From contig JAKEEU010000211.1 in assembly GCA_022616415.1 (NCBI GenBank), forward strand, positions 1-32,261: a stretch of DNA of 32,261 nucleotides. The letters are read 5' to 3'. Made by a program: the position numbers and the translations under genes. Each line of letters begins with the position of its first letter. Position 1 is the first letter of the stretch. Source of the DNA: Candidatus Zhuqueibacterota bacterium (lineage in GTDB: Bacteria > Zhuqueibacterota > Zhuqueibacteria > Zhuqueibacterales > Zhuqueibacteraceae). Shown piece after piece: positions 17,401 to 26,162 of the stretch. Below the pieces are notes generated by a model. The model did no database searches, had not been told where the DNA came from, and saw only the letters and a program-made list of their open reading frames with translations.

Positions 17401-17729
17401 TTGTACTTATTGAGGCCGCCGGCATGAGTGCCGACCCAAATTGTGCCCGTTCGATCTTCGTACACGGCTGTGACTAAATTATCCGACAGGGCGTTGGGAT
17501 TGTAAGGATCGTATTTGAAAATCGTAAAGCCATAGCCATCGTAGCGGTTCACGCCATCCTCAGTGCCGAACCACAAAAACCCGTGATGATCCTGAATAAT
17601 CGCGGTGATCGAACATTGCGACAGCCCCTGTTCGAGCGAAATGCGCTCGAATTTCATTTCATCATTTTGGGCGGGAAGAGCAGCGGCCAGGCACAGAATG
17701 ATCAGCAGGAGGGTTGTAAGCCGTAACAT
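14478..17729 (-). CDS. Two-component propeller sensor histidine kinase
   Basis: A membrane sensor kinase of 1083 residues. A signal peptide (1-20) is followed by about 14 copies of a propeller repeat with the core 'AIYEDRSGTLWIGT..GGLN', enough for two seven-bladed beta-propellers in the periplasm. A Y_Y_Y domain follows ('YQLDGFDETWIYCGARRYAS', then 'NLNPGKYVFRVKASNNDGVW'), then one membrane segment at about 823-842. The cytoplasmic part has a HisKA_3-type H-box (FHDELGQKL, His875), an N-box (EGMNNILKHA, about 985-994), and DDGKGF and GRGL ATP-lid motifs. There are no fused receiver or AraC domains, unlike the Bacteroides hybrid forms. AAGGTG seven bases before ATG supports the start. The partner is the NarL-type regulator downstream. 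Confidence 0.95.
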   Translation of the reverse strand: MLRLTTLLLIILCLAAALPAQNDEMKFERISLEQGLSQCSITAIIQDHHGFLWFGTEDGVNRYDGYGFTIFKYDPYNPNALSDNLVTAVYEDRTGTIWVGTHAGGLNKYNPGNKTFIHYQHDPQNPASLSHDFVTAICEDRFGALWVGTRGGGLNEFDREKNVFHRYFPNMADKAALNDSFVTAIYEDRSGTLWIGTASGGLNRFEREKKTFARYCHDPEQAGSLSDDYVTAICETDDEPGSALWIGTLECGLNKLDRRTGRFSHYMANMADPGSLSSNFILKLYKTLEHGNSVLWIGTANGLDKLNIRSNTFTHVRNAPNDPHSLSNNSVSAICQDRSGILWVGTDGGGLNKFDRKKKRFNHFANDPNKKNSLGENSIWALCEDPGAAGRILWIGAGNSGLVKFDRQANTFKHYRHDPANLNSLSHNAVFEIYADPDDAGKVLWIGTDNGLNKFDTRQERFTLYRRDPNNPHSLSANGIRVIYKDRFGMLWIGTTNGLNMLDRKTGRFTRYVHDPDNPRSLGNNRALCFGEDRWGRLWIGTRNGLYLFDRESETFTPYRHDPMNSNSLSRDMVDAIFSDSTGNLWLGTYGGGLNRLTSPAPGSAASESGNAKAVFTCFTEKNGLANNVVYSILPDARGNLWLSTNRGLSKFNPRTESFKNYDPTDGLQSYEFNASAYHRGPRGEMFFGGNNGFNCFFPENIKDNEHAPAVVITAFKKFDRVVEFDRDIADLDAMILSADDDFIAFEFVALDYTNPQNNKYAYQLDGFDETWIYCGARRYASYTNLNPGKYVFRVKASNNDGVWNEVGYAVTITIKPPFWQTWWFALLSTGSLIGAAVVFYKYKMKYQIRRALEMEGVRTLENERVRKQVADDFHDELGQKLTNMTLFAEILKRNLNGIAKENANYLDKIRETSATLSIGVRNFIWALDPEQDSLYDLAIYLKDSGDEIFDKTGIHFRARGILPELERVKLPMNWRRHLTLIFKEGMNNILKHAACKNVTLEIALKHDSLIIALSDDGKGFKGNGQNGANGESGRGLNSMSNRAAKLQGEIRVITYLGRGTTIQFRGKMPQVGYGHSVASRLI

Positions 17730-17768
17730 GCGTCAGCACCTTAATTCGTGTCAGTCGGGAAATGTCAC

Positions 17769-17842
17769 CGTCCGGGCCGTTACTTCAAAAAATAGACTGC
17801 TGTTCGTGCATGAGAGAAACTCGGGAGCTTACGGCCCGGACG
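17769..17842. repeat. 12-bp perfect inverted repeat upstream of the sensor kinase
   Basis: CGTCCGGGCCGT at 17769-17780 is complemented at 17831-17842 with a 50-base spacer. It lies 40 bases upstream of the kinase start, where an operator or leader structure could act. The rest of the 527-bp gap 17730-18256 holds the hairpins near 18164-18247 and otherwise nothing I can identify. Confidence 0.55.
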
Positions 17843-18163
17843 ATCAACTTCGTTGCGCAAATTTTCGGACACTGGAAAAGAAAGCGTCCATCTGAATAGA
17901 CCATCGCCGGGCGCTTCCGTTTAATTTGGAAAGTTAGTGCTGAGGGTGGGGAAAAGTCAATAACCCGTTTGGGTGATTTCTGGTTGGTGGTTGCTTGATG
18001 CTGGCGGCGTGGCTTGATACTGTTATGATCACAGAGTTGCGCTTGTCGTGCTTTCAAAAAAAACTGCTCGGTCAATGCAAGCGTCAGGCAGTAGGTGAAA
18101 ACGACTCTGCTAGTGTTATAGTATTACCCTGAAAAACTATCATGACCGCGAAGATTTTATTGC

Positions 18164-18247
18164 ACCACAAAGGCACAAAGTTCACAAAGGTTTTTTCTTT
18201 GTGTCCTTTGTGTCTTTGTGGTAAGGTTTGGTTGCGGCCAAAGCCGC
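18164..18247 (-). terminator. CACAAAG-type long hairpin after the FG-GAP protein gene
   Basis: Arms at 18164-18189 and 18197-18222 pair over 26 bases with three mismatches. Each arm is three CACAAAG units, around a loop of mostly T. A short GCGGC/GCCGC hairpin (18234-18247) lies between it and the stop at 18257. The position fits a transcript end for the 1143-aa gene, but the T-tract after the long stem is poor. The CACAAAG unit repeats suggest a dispersed intergenic repeat. Confidence 0.5.
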
Positions 18248-18256
18248 GCTAAGGCC

Positions 18257-21200
18257 TTATTTGACTAATAACATTTTTTTAGTGAACGTAAACCCCGTGT
18301 TCGTCGTCACCCGATAGAAATAAACGCCAGTCCCCAGCGCATTGCCGATTTCGTCACGGCCGTCCCAGTTGAAGAAATGCCGGCCCGGATCAAGACGGCC
18401 GCTGTAGAGCGTCTTCACTTCTTTGCCGAGAAGATTGTAGATTTTGAGTTTCACTTCGGTCGTCGTGGGTACGGTGATCGGAATCGCCGTTGTCGGATTA
18501 AATGGATTAGGAAAATTTTGCTCCAAAGCAAATTTTCTGGGAATGAGCGCGTCCAAATCTTCTTGCAGCGCTTCGGCTTTGCCGACGCGCACCGTGAATT
18601 TGGTTATGTCAGTCGCCGGCGTAAAATTGTAGAGAGAATCTTCCCGCAAGTTGAGAGAACTTGCTCTCGCAGGATCAATGAGATAGACGGCAAAATGCGA
18701 CGGAATCCGATTGATGCCGGAGAATGTCAGTTTCACAGGCTCGCCTTGCTCGGACTGCACGTCGAAATCCCAACTCTCTTGCTCTTCAAACTCGGGACGA
18801 ATGTCAGTAGCAAAACTTGTATAAGTAGAACTCCATTTCGGGCGTTCAAAGTATACCTGTGGCAAGACAGTAGTTAGCATCCTGGGCTTACTATAATCAA
18901 ATTTGTCAAAACCGCGGCTTGCGTCGACAGATACACCAAAGGCTGTTACGTTGTCGGAATAAGCGCCTAAAATTAAGTTGATATTCACTTTCCAGACCAT
19001 ATCTTCTACTTTTACATTACTTGCAGAAGATGGAAACAAAAAGCGGTAAGGCACTCTGATCGTATCGATGCCGTCACTGTTATTCCAATAATATCCAACA
19101 TAAGGCTTAAGAGAGTCCGATTTTGAAAAGCCAGATACCCCCTTGTATTCCCAAATGGGGTTAGGATTATTGACATTGTTATATGACATAACTGCCGGCC
19201 AGTAAATTGCTTTCCAAAAGGGATTTGTAATGAGATTCCAACCGGAATGAAGGTCGACAATTTCTGCCTCGGAATTGTTATTGAGCGGAGCTGGGTTGAC
19301 TGTTGTGTTAATTTCCAAATTGCCTTTCCGAATAATCCAGAAGGCTCGTCCTGCGGAAAATCTGAATATCGGACTGCCGTTAAATTCAATGAGAAACTTG
19401 TCTGGTGAGTCGACAGAGCCATCATCCCAATAAGCCTGCCAGTTGATGCGATGACTCCCAGCGAGAACCTCATTGATACCAAGTTCGCTTGCCCCAGGTA
19501 AACCCACGATTTGGTAATCCGTAACCTGAAATTCTGAGGCTTTTGGATGGGATGGGAACTCAATGGAATGTAACAAAGGAAGAGTTGACGGGTAGTTGGG
19601 AACATCAACGATTACAGCAAAAGAAGCAGATTTGATGCCGCCCTTATTATCATCGGCAGTGACTGTAATTGAACTGTTACCCAAGGCCTTTGGGCTGATA
19701 ATAAGCGAACTCGTAGCAATCATTGCCGTTGCTACATTAGTGTTGCTGGAACTTGCAGTATAGCTGAGCCGGTCGCCATCCGGATCAGTAAAAACCGCTG
19801 GCGCTGAATCTAAATTAATAACACGCGGTTCACCATCAACATCAATCTTTTGATTGGAGATAGCGTTCGCAACAACTGGAGGTCGGTTTACAGACACCAC
19901 AAAAGATACGGTGATAGGATTAGAGAACCCATCTGTCGCCTGAACCGAAATCGTCGTAATGCCAGCGGCTTTCGGCGTAATAGTAATAATGTTATTTGAA
20001 ATAGAGGCATCAGCAATATTAGGTGAACTGGAATTGGCGGCAAAAGACAACGCGTCACCATCCGCATCAGTAAAGACCAAGTTCAAATTTCGTGTAAAAG
20101 ACGCAGCTCCGATGGTAAGTGTCATGTCCATAATGGGATTGGCAACAGTTGGCAACTGGTTTCCAATTCTAAATGCTTGCTCGGGAGCAAATGTGGAGCC
20201 GGCATACGCATGGTCGATAGCTTGAACGCTCCAATAATACTTTCCAACTGGCAAATTCTTGAGCGTCCAACTATTCCGATTATTTGTATTTCCGATTTTG
20301 GGGATTTTTCGATACCCAGTCGTGGGATTTGCCATCGGCGAAACAATCTCGCTCCCGCCGGGTGTAATGCCGACTCTCAAATTATAGCTCAACGCATCTT
20401 GCGCAGTTTGGTTATCGAGCGATTTGCTCCACCTCAAGATAACCGTGTTCCCGCTTACCGTGGCGGCTAAATTTTGCGGTGTTATGGGCACTGTATTAGC
20501 AATGGTTGAATTATTCTGATAAACTTTTGCAACTGGTCCCCCGGTTGAGGATCCCACTAACAAAATATCCAAATCGCCGTCCTTATCAAAATCGCCTGTG
20601 GCCACTGCCCCAGAGCTTACTTGCACCAGTTGCGCATTAATATCCTGAAAATGGCCATCTTGATTTTTGTAGATTTTAGTAACAGAGCCTAGATTAAAGC
20701 CGGTCAACAAAATATCGAGGAAACCATTATTGTCAAAATCACCCCATGCCGCTCTACTACTTCTGGCCCCAATTAGAACACCGGCAAGGATATCAACAAA
20801 ATTTCCGGCGTCATTGCGGTAGACTTTTGTTACGTTATTTGAACCGGTAAAACCCGTCAACAAAATATCCTGATCGCCATCATTGTCAAAATCTCCCCAA
20901 ACAGCATTGCCTTCATCGAGGGCGAGTAATGGCGCATTAACATCTATAAATCTGCCATCGTCGTTCCGATAAATTTTGGTAATGCTGCCTCGGCGTGTCG
21001 AACCGGTTATTAGAATATCAAGATCGCCGTCGTTATCATAATCGCCCCAGGTTGCAGAACAAAGGCCTCCAACTCCTTGCAAGCCGGCGGAAATGTCTTC
21101 AAAAAGTCCTTGCTGATTGCGATATATTCTAGCGACTACGTTTGTATCGCTAACAGCGCCCGTTAAGAGAATGTCCAAATCGCCATCATTGTCAAAATCA

Positions 21201-21688
21201 CCCCATTCCACCCAACTGCCGAAAGTTCCGGGCAATGCCGCAGAGATATCGACAAAATTACCCTTTTCATTGCGATACACTTTGGTTACACTTCCGACGT
21301 TTGCACCGCCTGTTAATAAAACATCCAAATCGCCATCGTTATCATAATCACCCCACGCCACTGAACTATTATAAACAGGAGAAAAGGGTACCGTCACTTC
21401 CACAAATCTGCCTCCATCATTGCGATAAAGTTTCGCAACGTACGGCTCCGAGGCTGATCCACGGCCAACTAATAAAATATCTAAATCATTGTCATCGTCA
21501 TAATCACCCCATGCAACTGATCCTCCATACTGGATGCCAACCAATGTAGCAGAGACTTCCGTGAAAGTCTGGGAGAGCCCATTGGCCGTAAAAAGCATGA
21601 GAATAATCAAAGTCGCCGCAACCTGTATGATGCAAGCGACTTCTTTGGTGAAGTTCCTTGAATGGAAATTTTTGCTAAAGATATGCAT
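18257..21688 (-). CDS. Secreted FG-GAP/VCBS seven-bladed propeller protein with T9SS sorting domain
   Basis: 1143 residues. After an N-terminal hydrophobic export segment (about 20-40, ending GLSQ) come seven near-identical repeats of the form WGDYDNDGDLDILLTG...KIYRN. Each has a calcium-binding DxDxDGD loop, together a complete integrin-like beta-propeller. A fibronectin-III-like domain follows ('ILRWSKSLDNQTAQDALSYN'), then two putative Ig/cadherin-like domains with FTDADGDALSF and FTDPDGDRLSY. The last ~95 residues form a type-A sorting domain (LEQNFPNPFNPTTAIPI, IYNLLGKEVKTLYSG, GVYFYRVTTN). It is probably a surface adhesin or matrix protein. It reads AT-richer than its neighbours in the propeller part. 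AAGGAG eight bases upstream supports the start. Confidence 0.9.
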   Translation of the reverse strand: MHIFSKNFHSRNFTKEVACIIQVAATLIILMLFTANGLSQTFTEVSATLVGIQYGGSVAWGDYDDDNDLDILLVGRGSASEPYVAKLYRNDGGRFVEVTVPFSPVYNSSVAWGDYDNDGDLDVLLTGGANVGSVTKVYRNEKGNFVDISAALPGTFGSWVEWGDFDNDGDLDILLTGAVSDTNVVARIYRNQQGLFEDISAGLQGVGGLCSATWGDYDNDGDLDILITGSTRRGSITKIYRNDDGRFIDVNAPLLALDEGNAVWGDFDNDGDQDILLTGFTGSNNVTKVYRNDAGNFVDILAGVLIGARSSRAAWGDFDNNGFLDILLTGFNLGSVTKIYKNQDGHFQDINAQLVQVSSGAVATGDFDKDGDLDILLVGSSTGGPVAKVYQNNSTIANTVPITPQNLAATVSGNTVILRWSKSLDNQTAQDALSYNLRVGITPGGSEIVSPMANPTTGYRKIPKIGNTNNRNSWTLKNLPVGKYYWSVQAIDHAYAGSTFAPEQAFRIGNQLPTVANPIMDMTLTIGAASFTRNLNLVFTDADGDALSFAANSSSPNIADASISNNIITITPKAAGITTISVQATDGFSNPITVSFVVSVNRPPVVANAISNQKIDVDGEPRVINLDSAPAVFTDPDGDRLSYTASSSNTNVATAMIATSSLIISPKALGNSSITVTADDNKGGIKSASFAVIVDVPNYPSTLPLLHSIEFPSHPKASEFQVTDYQIVGLPGASELGINEVLAGSHRINWQAYWDDGSVDSPDKFLIEFNGSPIFRFSAGRAFWIIRKGNLEINTTVNPAPLNNNSEAEIVDLHSGWNLITNPFWKAIYWPAVMSYNNVNNPNPIWEYKGVSGFSKSDSLKPYVGYYWNNSDGIDTIRVPYRFLFPSSASNVKVEDMVWKVNINLILGAYSDNVTAFGVSVDASRGFDKFDYSKPRMLTTVLPQVYFERPKWSSTYTSFATDIRPEFEEQESWDFDVQSEQGEPVKLTFSGINRIPSHFAVYLIDPARASSLNLREDSLYNFTPATDITKFTVRVGKAEALQEDLDALIPRKFALEQNFPNPFNPTTAIPITVPTTTEVKLKIYNLLGKEVKTLYSGRLDPGRHFFNWDGRDEIGNALGTGVYFYRVTTNTGFTFTKKMLLVK

Positions 21689-21709
21689 AGTTTATGCTCC
21701 TTATGACAA

Positions 21710-21732
21710 TGCGCTTGAGAACCGCAAGCGCA
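21710..21732. repeat. 8-bp-stem hairpin between protease and FG-GAP genes
   Basis: TGCGCTTG (21710-21717) pairs with CAAGCGCA (21725-21732) around a 7-base loop, just upstream of the FG-GAP gene's ribosome-binding site and beyond the protease stop. It could be a terminator or leader stem. Confidence 0.4.
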
Positions 21733-21809
21733 CAGAATTGACAAACAGTTATAACAAAGGGCACGAAACAAATAAAAATCTGATGCCAATAATCCCCTTG
21801 ATAAAGCTT

Positions 21810-22739
21810 TTAGTTTCCATCTGGCCTTCCCTGTGGCTTAGGGAATAAATCAGCATTCGTTGTTCCATCTTTATTATTTGCAAGAACACCAGATGCGAAA
21901 AGGCCTCCGCCAACAAGGAGGGTTTCTCCGGCAATGAAGCGCCAATCCTTATAAATTCTCTCCGTCGTTGTGCCATATTTTTGATATTCCCACCTCGCTT
22001 TCAGCTTAACACCTCTAAACCATTTCTCAACCACGGATAAGACAAGATCTATATTGACCGCATATCCATCCTTTCCTCCTTCCACAAAAGTGGACACGCC
22101 AATCATGCGTCCATGTTTATCAACCAAAGGCCCGCCGGAGTTGCCCGGCGATATTTTGGCGTCGAATACCAAATATTTTGATTCGAGGCGGGTAATTCGG
22201 CCGACTGTCTGCGAAAGCTTATCGCTCTGTGGATAGCCAAACGCCGCCACCTTTGCGCCAGGATTTATTTTGTCAGTACGGTTGTAGCTGATGACCTTTT
22301 TCACAGCAACCGGCTCAGTCGTGGTCAGGAGTGCAAGATCATTGGTGCGATCCACAAAACTCGGTAGGACACCGGCGCGAACGGGCTTGACGTCGGTATT
22401 GGTTTTGATGACGATGTCCTTATAAAACTCTAAGCCGATATCCGGATCGGTCTCGCCAAAATTCGTCGCCACCACATGGCAGGCGGTGAGAATCAACACG
22501 CGGCCTTTCTCGGTTACGCCAATGATGACGCCGCTACCGGTTTTTCTACCTTGGTCGCAAAAAATTTTGACTGTCGCCGGCGCGACTTTTTCATAAACCT
22601 TCGCCGGCATGTCCGGCAGCGCTTCTTTCTTGATTGACGCCGACCGCGTTTGGGCTTGGCTCGTTACCCGGCTAAAAAATATAAAACCCAGCGCCAGCGC
22701 AACCAACCACGGTACGATACGAGAATTTTTCTTAATCAT
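21810..22739 (-). CDS. Membrane-anchored trypsin-like (S1/DegP-like) serine protease
   Basis: 309 residues with a complete catalytic triad by motif: His88 in LTACHVV, Asp134 in RTNDLALL, Ser201 in SPGNSGGPL. The fold order matches HtrA/S1C-type proteases but there is no PDZ domain. An N-terminal hydrophobic segment (11-29) should act as signal or anchor. A second glycine-rich segment (about 268-287, 'FIAGETLLVGGGLFASGVLA') precedes a short tail with LFPKPQGRPDGN. Between two such anchors the protease domain would be periplasmic. Its ATG overlaps the CHAT stop by eight bases (shared ATGATTAA), a strong sign of translational coupling. A partnership with the CHAT protease is likely; cleavage of one by the other is speculation. 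Confidence 0.92.
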   Translation of the reverse strand: MIKKNSRIVPWLVALALGFIFFSRVTSQAQTRSASIKKEALPDMPAKVYEKVAPATVKIFCDQGRKTGSGVIIGVTEKGRVLILTACHVVATNFGETDPDIGLEFYKDIVIKTNTDVKPVRAGVLPSFVDRTNDLALLTTTEPVAVKKVISYNRTDKINPGAKVAAFGYPQSDKLSQTVGRITRLESKYLVFDAKISPGNSGGPLVDKHGRMIGVSTFVEGGKDGYAVNIDLVLSVVEKWFRGVKLKARWEYQKYGTTTERIYKDWRFIAGETLLVGGGLFASGVLANNKDGTTNADLFPKPQGRPDGN

Positions 22740-24921
22740 CTGCGCCCTCGCTTTTGTTTTTGGATTTAAGTTTTAAGATGAAGGGAATAAGAACGGTCAT
22801 CAGCCATCCCATCCACGTAATAAATACAGACAGCGTTCGATTTTGCGTGATCAAAGCTAAGTATTTGGGCACCAGCTCGTGCCACAAATCCCCGCGACCA
22901 ACCGTCATGCTATGCAGGCGGCCCTGGGCGCGTACTTTGAAGCCGTTCGCCGTCTCGGCAAGATCGTAAATCACGAAACGGTTCGGTTCCGCGGCTAGCT
23001 CGAGATCGCCCGGGTCACGCGCTTTGAAGCTGACGCTGTCCAACGGAAAATTGCGGCTCACCCAAATGCTGTCAATCGTGGATTGGAGCAAAACTATGGT
23101 GCCTTGAAAAACATTTTTCGAGAAATCCAAATTCTCCACCGGCTGCTCGAGGAGAAACTGTGCTCTCTCCTTCGTTCTCATTGTGCTCTTTTTGACGCTG
23201 ATCTCAAGCTCGCCGTTTTGCCCCTTCACGCGCGGCGCGCGGGCAATTTCGTGCAGCTTCACACGCACGGTGTCATTAAAAAATGGGGTCAAATCACGTC
23301 CCGCGCCATCGGTGACGGTGCAGGCCTGCAACAACAGGCGAGCTTCTTCCAAGCTCAGCGTCAAGTAGAGCGTCTCCGGGCTATGCTGAATCGTGAGATT
23401 GAAGCCATCACCGTGGTGCTGCAAATTCACTTGACCGCCGGCCGCGGCAACGACCTCTTGCAGCGAAATATCGGCGACAGGAGAAAGAAAAGCCATCTTG
23501 CTGTTGAACGGATCGGGCGTAATCGTCACCGGATTCTTAAAAACTTGGCTGCCGCTCTTCGAATGAAGAGAAAGCAGCGTCAATTTCAGCGGCTTAAATT
23601 TGGCAATACTGATGGCGCCGGTCAACAAACCGGAATGCAGCAACGCCACTTTTTCCTCGCTCTCTGCTGCCGGCAAAGCAAAGCCGGCATCTTTCGCAAA
23701 GACGGTGACGTCGAGCAGCGTGCTTTTCGGCAAGACCGCGAGGATGAGAAAAGTGACGGCGGCAAAGAGCAAGGTCGCCAGCGCATAAATAAGCCCGGTA
23801 CGGCCGACCCGTGGCGGCGCAGGAGTTTTTTTCCCGTCAACAAAGAGCGCGCCATCCGACGAGCGCATGAACAAAACCGGCGTGCCCCACTCCGGATGAT
23901 GATCGCCGGTGAACAGGGCTACCCGCGCCTCGGTGGTGGCCACATCCGCCGGCAGGCGATCGGCAACGGCGCCATAAAACGTCTCAGCAAATTGAATCGC
24001 CGCGGCATCGGAGATGGCGAATTGCATGGCCGCCACCGCCGGAATGCCAAGCTGCACGAGCGTGCTCGCCGTGCCGGCAAACGGATTGGCGAGAGCAGCT
24101 CGCGCGCCTTTGCAACTGTTCAACACCACGAGGCGCAGCGACGGGTGATTGTTGAGCAGCGCCCCCAACTGCTCCGCACTCACGCGATCAACGGCTTCCG
24201 TCTCGTCTTCAAACGCCAGCCAGCCTTGATTGGCAGCCGCCTCAAAATCACCGTGGCCGATGAAATGAAACACATGAAACTCGGCGCGGCGCAGCGTTTT
24301 CTGCAGTGCGTTGACAGTGGCCGTTTCCAACCAGTGTATCTGCACCAATCCGCGTTTTTCCAAATCCGCGAGCGCTTGCTGCAATTTCGCTTTTTCCTCG
24401 TCAACGTTGAGATAAAACGAAGCGAGCGGATTAGAGATCATCACGAGTATGCGGAGCGGCGGCTTGATTTGCAAAGGCAGGATGGCCTTGGGCAGGTCAA
24501 GATAGCGCACCACCGGCGTTTGGCGATTAAAGCACAAGAACTGGTTGGCGGCGGCGTCATACAAATACTCCCACGGCAAATGCGCCAGCGCCGGCGCGTC
24601 TTGCAAATGCAGCCGCAGGCGCAATCCCTCCCCGCCTTGCGCACGAGCCAAATCCAAACTGCTTTTGTAAATCGCACGGACTTCATTTTGAAAAACCGCC
24701 TCGAACAAGCTGCCGCCGAATTTTTTTATCACCTCGAGATCGAGCTGATGATCGGAGAGTGATTTTTCAACCGCCAGAATCGTCGCCTGCGCTTCGTCAA
24801 GTGCAAAAGGAAGCGCGAAACGATGCCTCGCCTCGCCGTTAAAAGAACGCGCTTTGACGTGATAAAGCCCGCCGGATTCGTAAAACTCCAGATCAAAGTT
24901 TTGGTAGTTGGATTTCGGCAT
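22732..24921 (-). CDS. Membrane-tethered CHAT (caspase-like) protease with C-terminal sensor-like domain
   Basis: 729 residues. The CHAT domain covers about 100-355. The catalytic pair is visible as His223 in HVFHFIGHGDF and Cys270 in VVLNSCKGA, and the domain closes with the typical EWGTPVLFMR. Residues 1-100 form a helical/beta N-region that usually precedes CHAT ('LFEAVFQNEVRAIYKSSLDL'). There are two membrane segments: 377-397 (IYALATLLFAAVTFLILAVL) and about 698-717 near the C-terminus. They bracket ~300 residues of beta-rich sequence with no domain I recognise, so the caspase part and the tail should be cytoplasmic and the middle periplasmic. No TPR repeats are present, unlike many CHAT proteins. 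The start lacks a good ribosome-binding site. It lies between an exported protein (78 bp upstream) and the serine protease (overlapping). Confidence 0.9.
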   Translation of the reverse strand: MPKSNYQNFDLEFYESGGLYHVKARSFNGEARHRFALPFALDEAQATILAVEKSLSDHQLDLEVIKKFGGSLFEAVFQNEVRAIYKSSLDLARAQGGEGLRLRLHLQDAPALAHLPWEYLYDAAANQFLCFNRQTPVVRYLDLPKAILPLQIKPPLRILVMISNPLASFYLNVDEEKAKLQQALADLEKRGLVQIHWLETATVNALQKTLRRAEFHVFHFIGHGDFEAAANQGWLAFEDETEAVDRVSAEQLGALLNNHPSLRLVVLNSCKGARAALANPFAGTASTLVQLGIPAVAAMQFAISDAAAIQFAETFYGAVADRLPADVATTEARVALFTGDHHPEWGTPVLFMRSSDGALFVDGKKTPAPPRVGRTGLIYALATLLFAAVTFLILAVLPKSTLLDVTVFAKDAGFALPAAESEEKVALLHSGLLTGAISIAKFKPLKLTLLSLHSKSGSQVFKNPVTITPDPFNSKMAFLSPVADISLQEVVAAAGGQVNLQHHGDGFNLTIQHSPETLYLTLSLEEARLLLQACTVTDGAGRDLTPFFNDTVRVKLHEIARAPRVKGQNGELEISVKKSTMRTKERAQFLLEQPVENLDFSKNVFQGTIVLLQSTIDSIWVSRNFPLDSVSFKARDPGDLELAAEPNRFVIYDLAETANGFKVRAQGRLHSMTVGRGDLWHELVPKYLALITQNRTLSVFITWMGWLMTVLIPFILKLKSKNKSEGADD

Positions 24922-24999
24922 GAGTGGCGCACCGGAAGATTTCCGTGTTTTTTTAAAATCCGTTGAGAAGATGCTGCTCGTAAGAATTAACTCCGCAGT

Positions 25000-25833
25000 T
25001 CATTGGCGCACTGCAGAATTGCTCTTTAAAATTTCCGCATAATGATAAAATTCGTAAGTTGAAGTCACTTTTACCGCCTGCTCACCCGGCAGCGGCTTGA
25101 ACGTCGGTTCAAGGACTAAAGTGTACAAACCATTGCGCACGGGCCGGCTGTTCTGATCTTTGCCGGCCCAACGCAAATAAGCTTGCCGGTCCGCCTCCAA
25201 ATCCCGGAGCGTTCCGGAAAAGGCCGGCTGGAGCGAGCCGGTGAAATAGATTTTGTATTGCAGCACGCTGACGGTTTTCAGGGGCACAAAACAAAAACGA
25301 TAAATCAGCGCCGTATCTTTCGGTGCGGCACAGAACAACATCACCGGCACAATTCTCTCGCCGTCCGTTCCGGCAACGGTTGCCAAAGGAAAAAGATGGG
25401 GAATGGCGATGCCATAATAGCGGGGAATTTCCGAGGGCCACGCAAACGTGCTGAGGCCGGCGGGATATTCCGTGCGCAATGGCGCCATCTTGTAGAGTTT
25501 CTCAAATTCCCGCACCACGATTTCAACGCCGGAAGCGCCTTCCAAATAAAATGCCAGCTTGTAATCAGCGCCTTCCGGCTGTGGTGCCGGTTCGTTGTTT
25601 TCAATGCTCGCTCCCACCAGGACGATCTGCTCTCCGGCTACCAGTTGCCGCGATTTGATGATTCCTTCTTTTCTGTTGCCGTAGGTTTTATACGGATACT
25701 TGGCGGTGGTTTGAGCATAGACGGTGCTTTCCCAATTTAAAGCGAGGCTCATTCCGGGCTGAGTGAGATCGACGCCGCTCGAAAGCGGCAATAAGACGAC
25801 CAATAAAATCGAGGCCTTTATATTTTTGCTCAT
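25000..25833 (-). CDS. Exported protein of unknown function, first gene of the CHAT operon
   Basis: 277 residues from the ATG at 25833, which has AAAGGG a few bases upstream; an in-frame ATG at 25848 would add five residues. A hydrophobic segment (about 7-20) and a later VYA-QTT site near residue 40 indicate export. The rest is mostly beta. Toward the C-terminus 'RWAGKDQNSRPVRNGLYTLV' resembles the FlgD-Ig-like turn (W-x-G-x-D...G-x-Y) found in many envelope proteins of this group. I do not recognise a family. Its position 78 bp upstream of the CHAT gene, on the same strand, suggests a periplasmic accessory or ligand-binding partner. Confidence 0.75.
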   Translation of the reverse strand: MSKNIKASILLVVLLPLSSGVDLTQPGMSLALNWESTVYAQTTAKYPYKTYGNRKEGIIKSRQLVAGEQIVLVGASIENNEPAPQPEGADYKLAFYLEGASGVEIVVREFEKLYKMAPLRTEYPAGLSTFAWPSEIPRYYGIAIPHLFPLATVAGTDGERIVPVMLFCAAPKDTALIYRFCFVPLKTVSVLQYKIYFTGSLQPAFSGTLRDLEADRQAYLRWAGKDQNSRPVRNGLYTLVLEPTFKPLPGEQAVKVTSTYEFYHYAEILKSNSAVRQ

Positions 25834-26162
25834 GACACCCTTTGTCATCGGTTGATGGTTGTAAAATCGGCGCGCCGGCTGGGTTGCTTCAATTCAAATT
25901 GGCTAGCCGGCAGCACCTGCATAAATAGACACTAAAAAAGCGGCTTTTATCTCGCTTATTTTGCAAAAATTTTCACTTGATTTAGGTCGTTCGGTCGTCC
26001 ATCTTGAGCTGGTGACCCATTCTCAAGACAGAGAATAAAAGGGGCTCGCGTCAAAGTCGAAGTGCCAAACCCCATGCGCCCGCGCGCTCGGTATGGAGGT
26101 TTAGCATGATTGTGCAATATACAAATATTAAAATAATTTGGCAAGCCAGTTTTAAAATAATG

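Noticed and set aside
17785..18075. 96-codon minus-strand open frame upstream of the sensor kinase
   Set aside because: No ribosome-binding site, no recognisable motif, and it overlaps an inverted repeat in what should be the kinase promoter region.
21810..22739. Serine protease as a housekeeping HtrA/DegP
   Set aside because: No PDZ domain, an extra C-terminal membrane helix, and translational overlap with a CHAT protease argue for a dedicated partner role rather than general envelope quality control.
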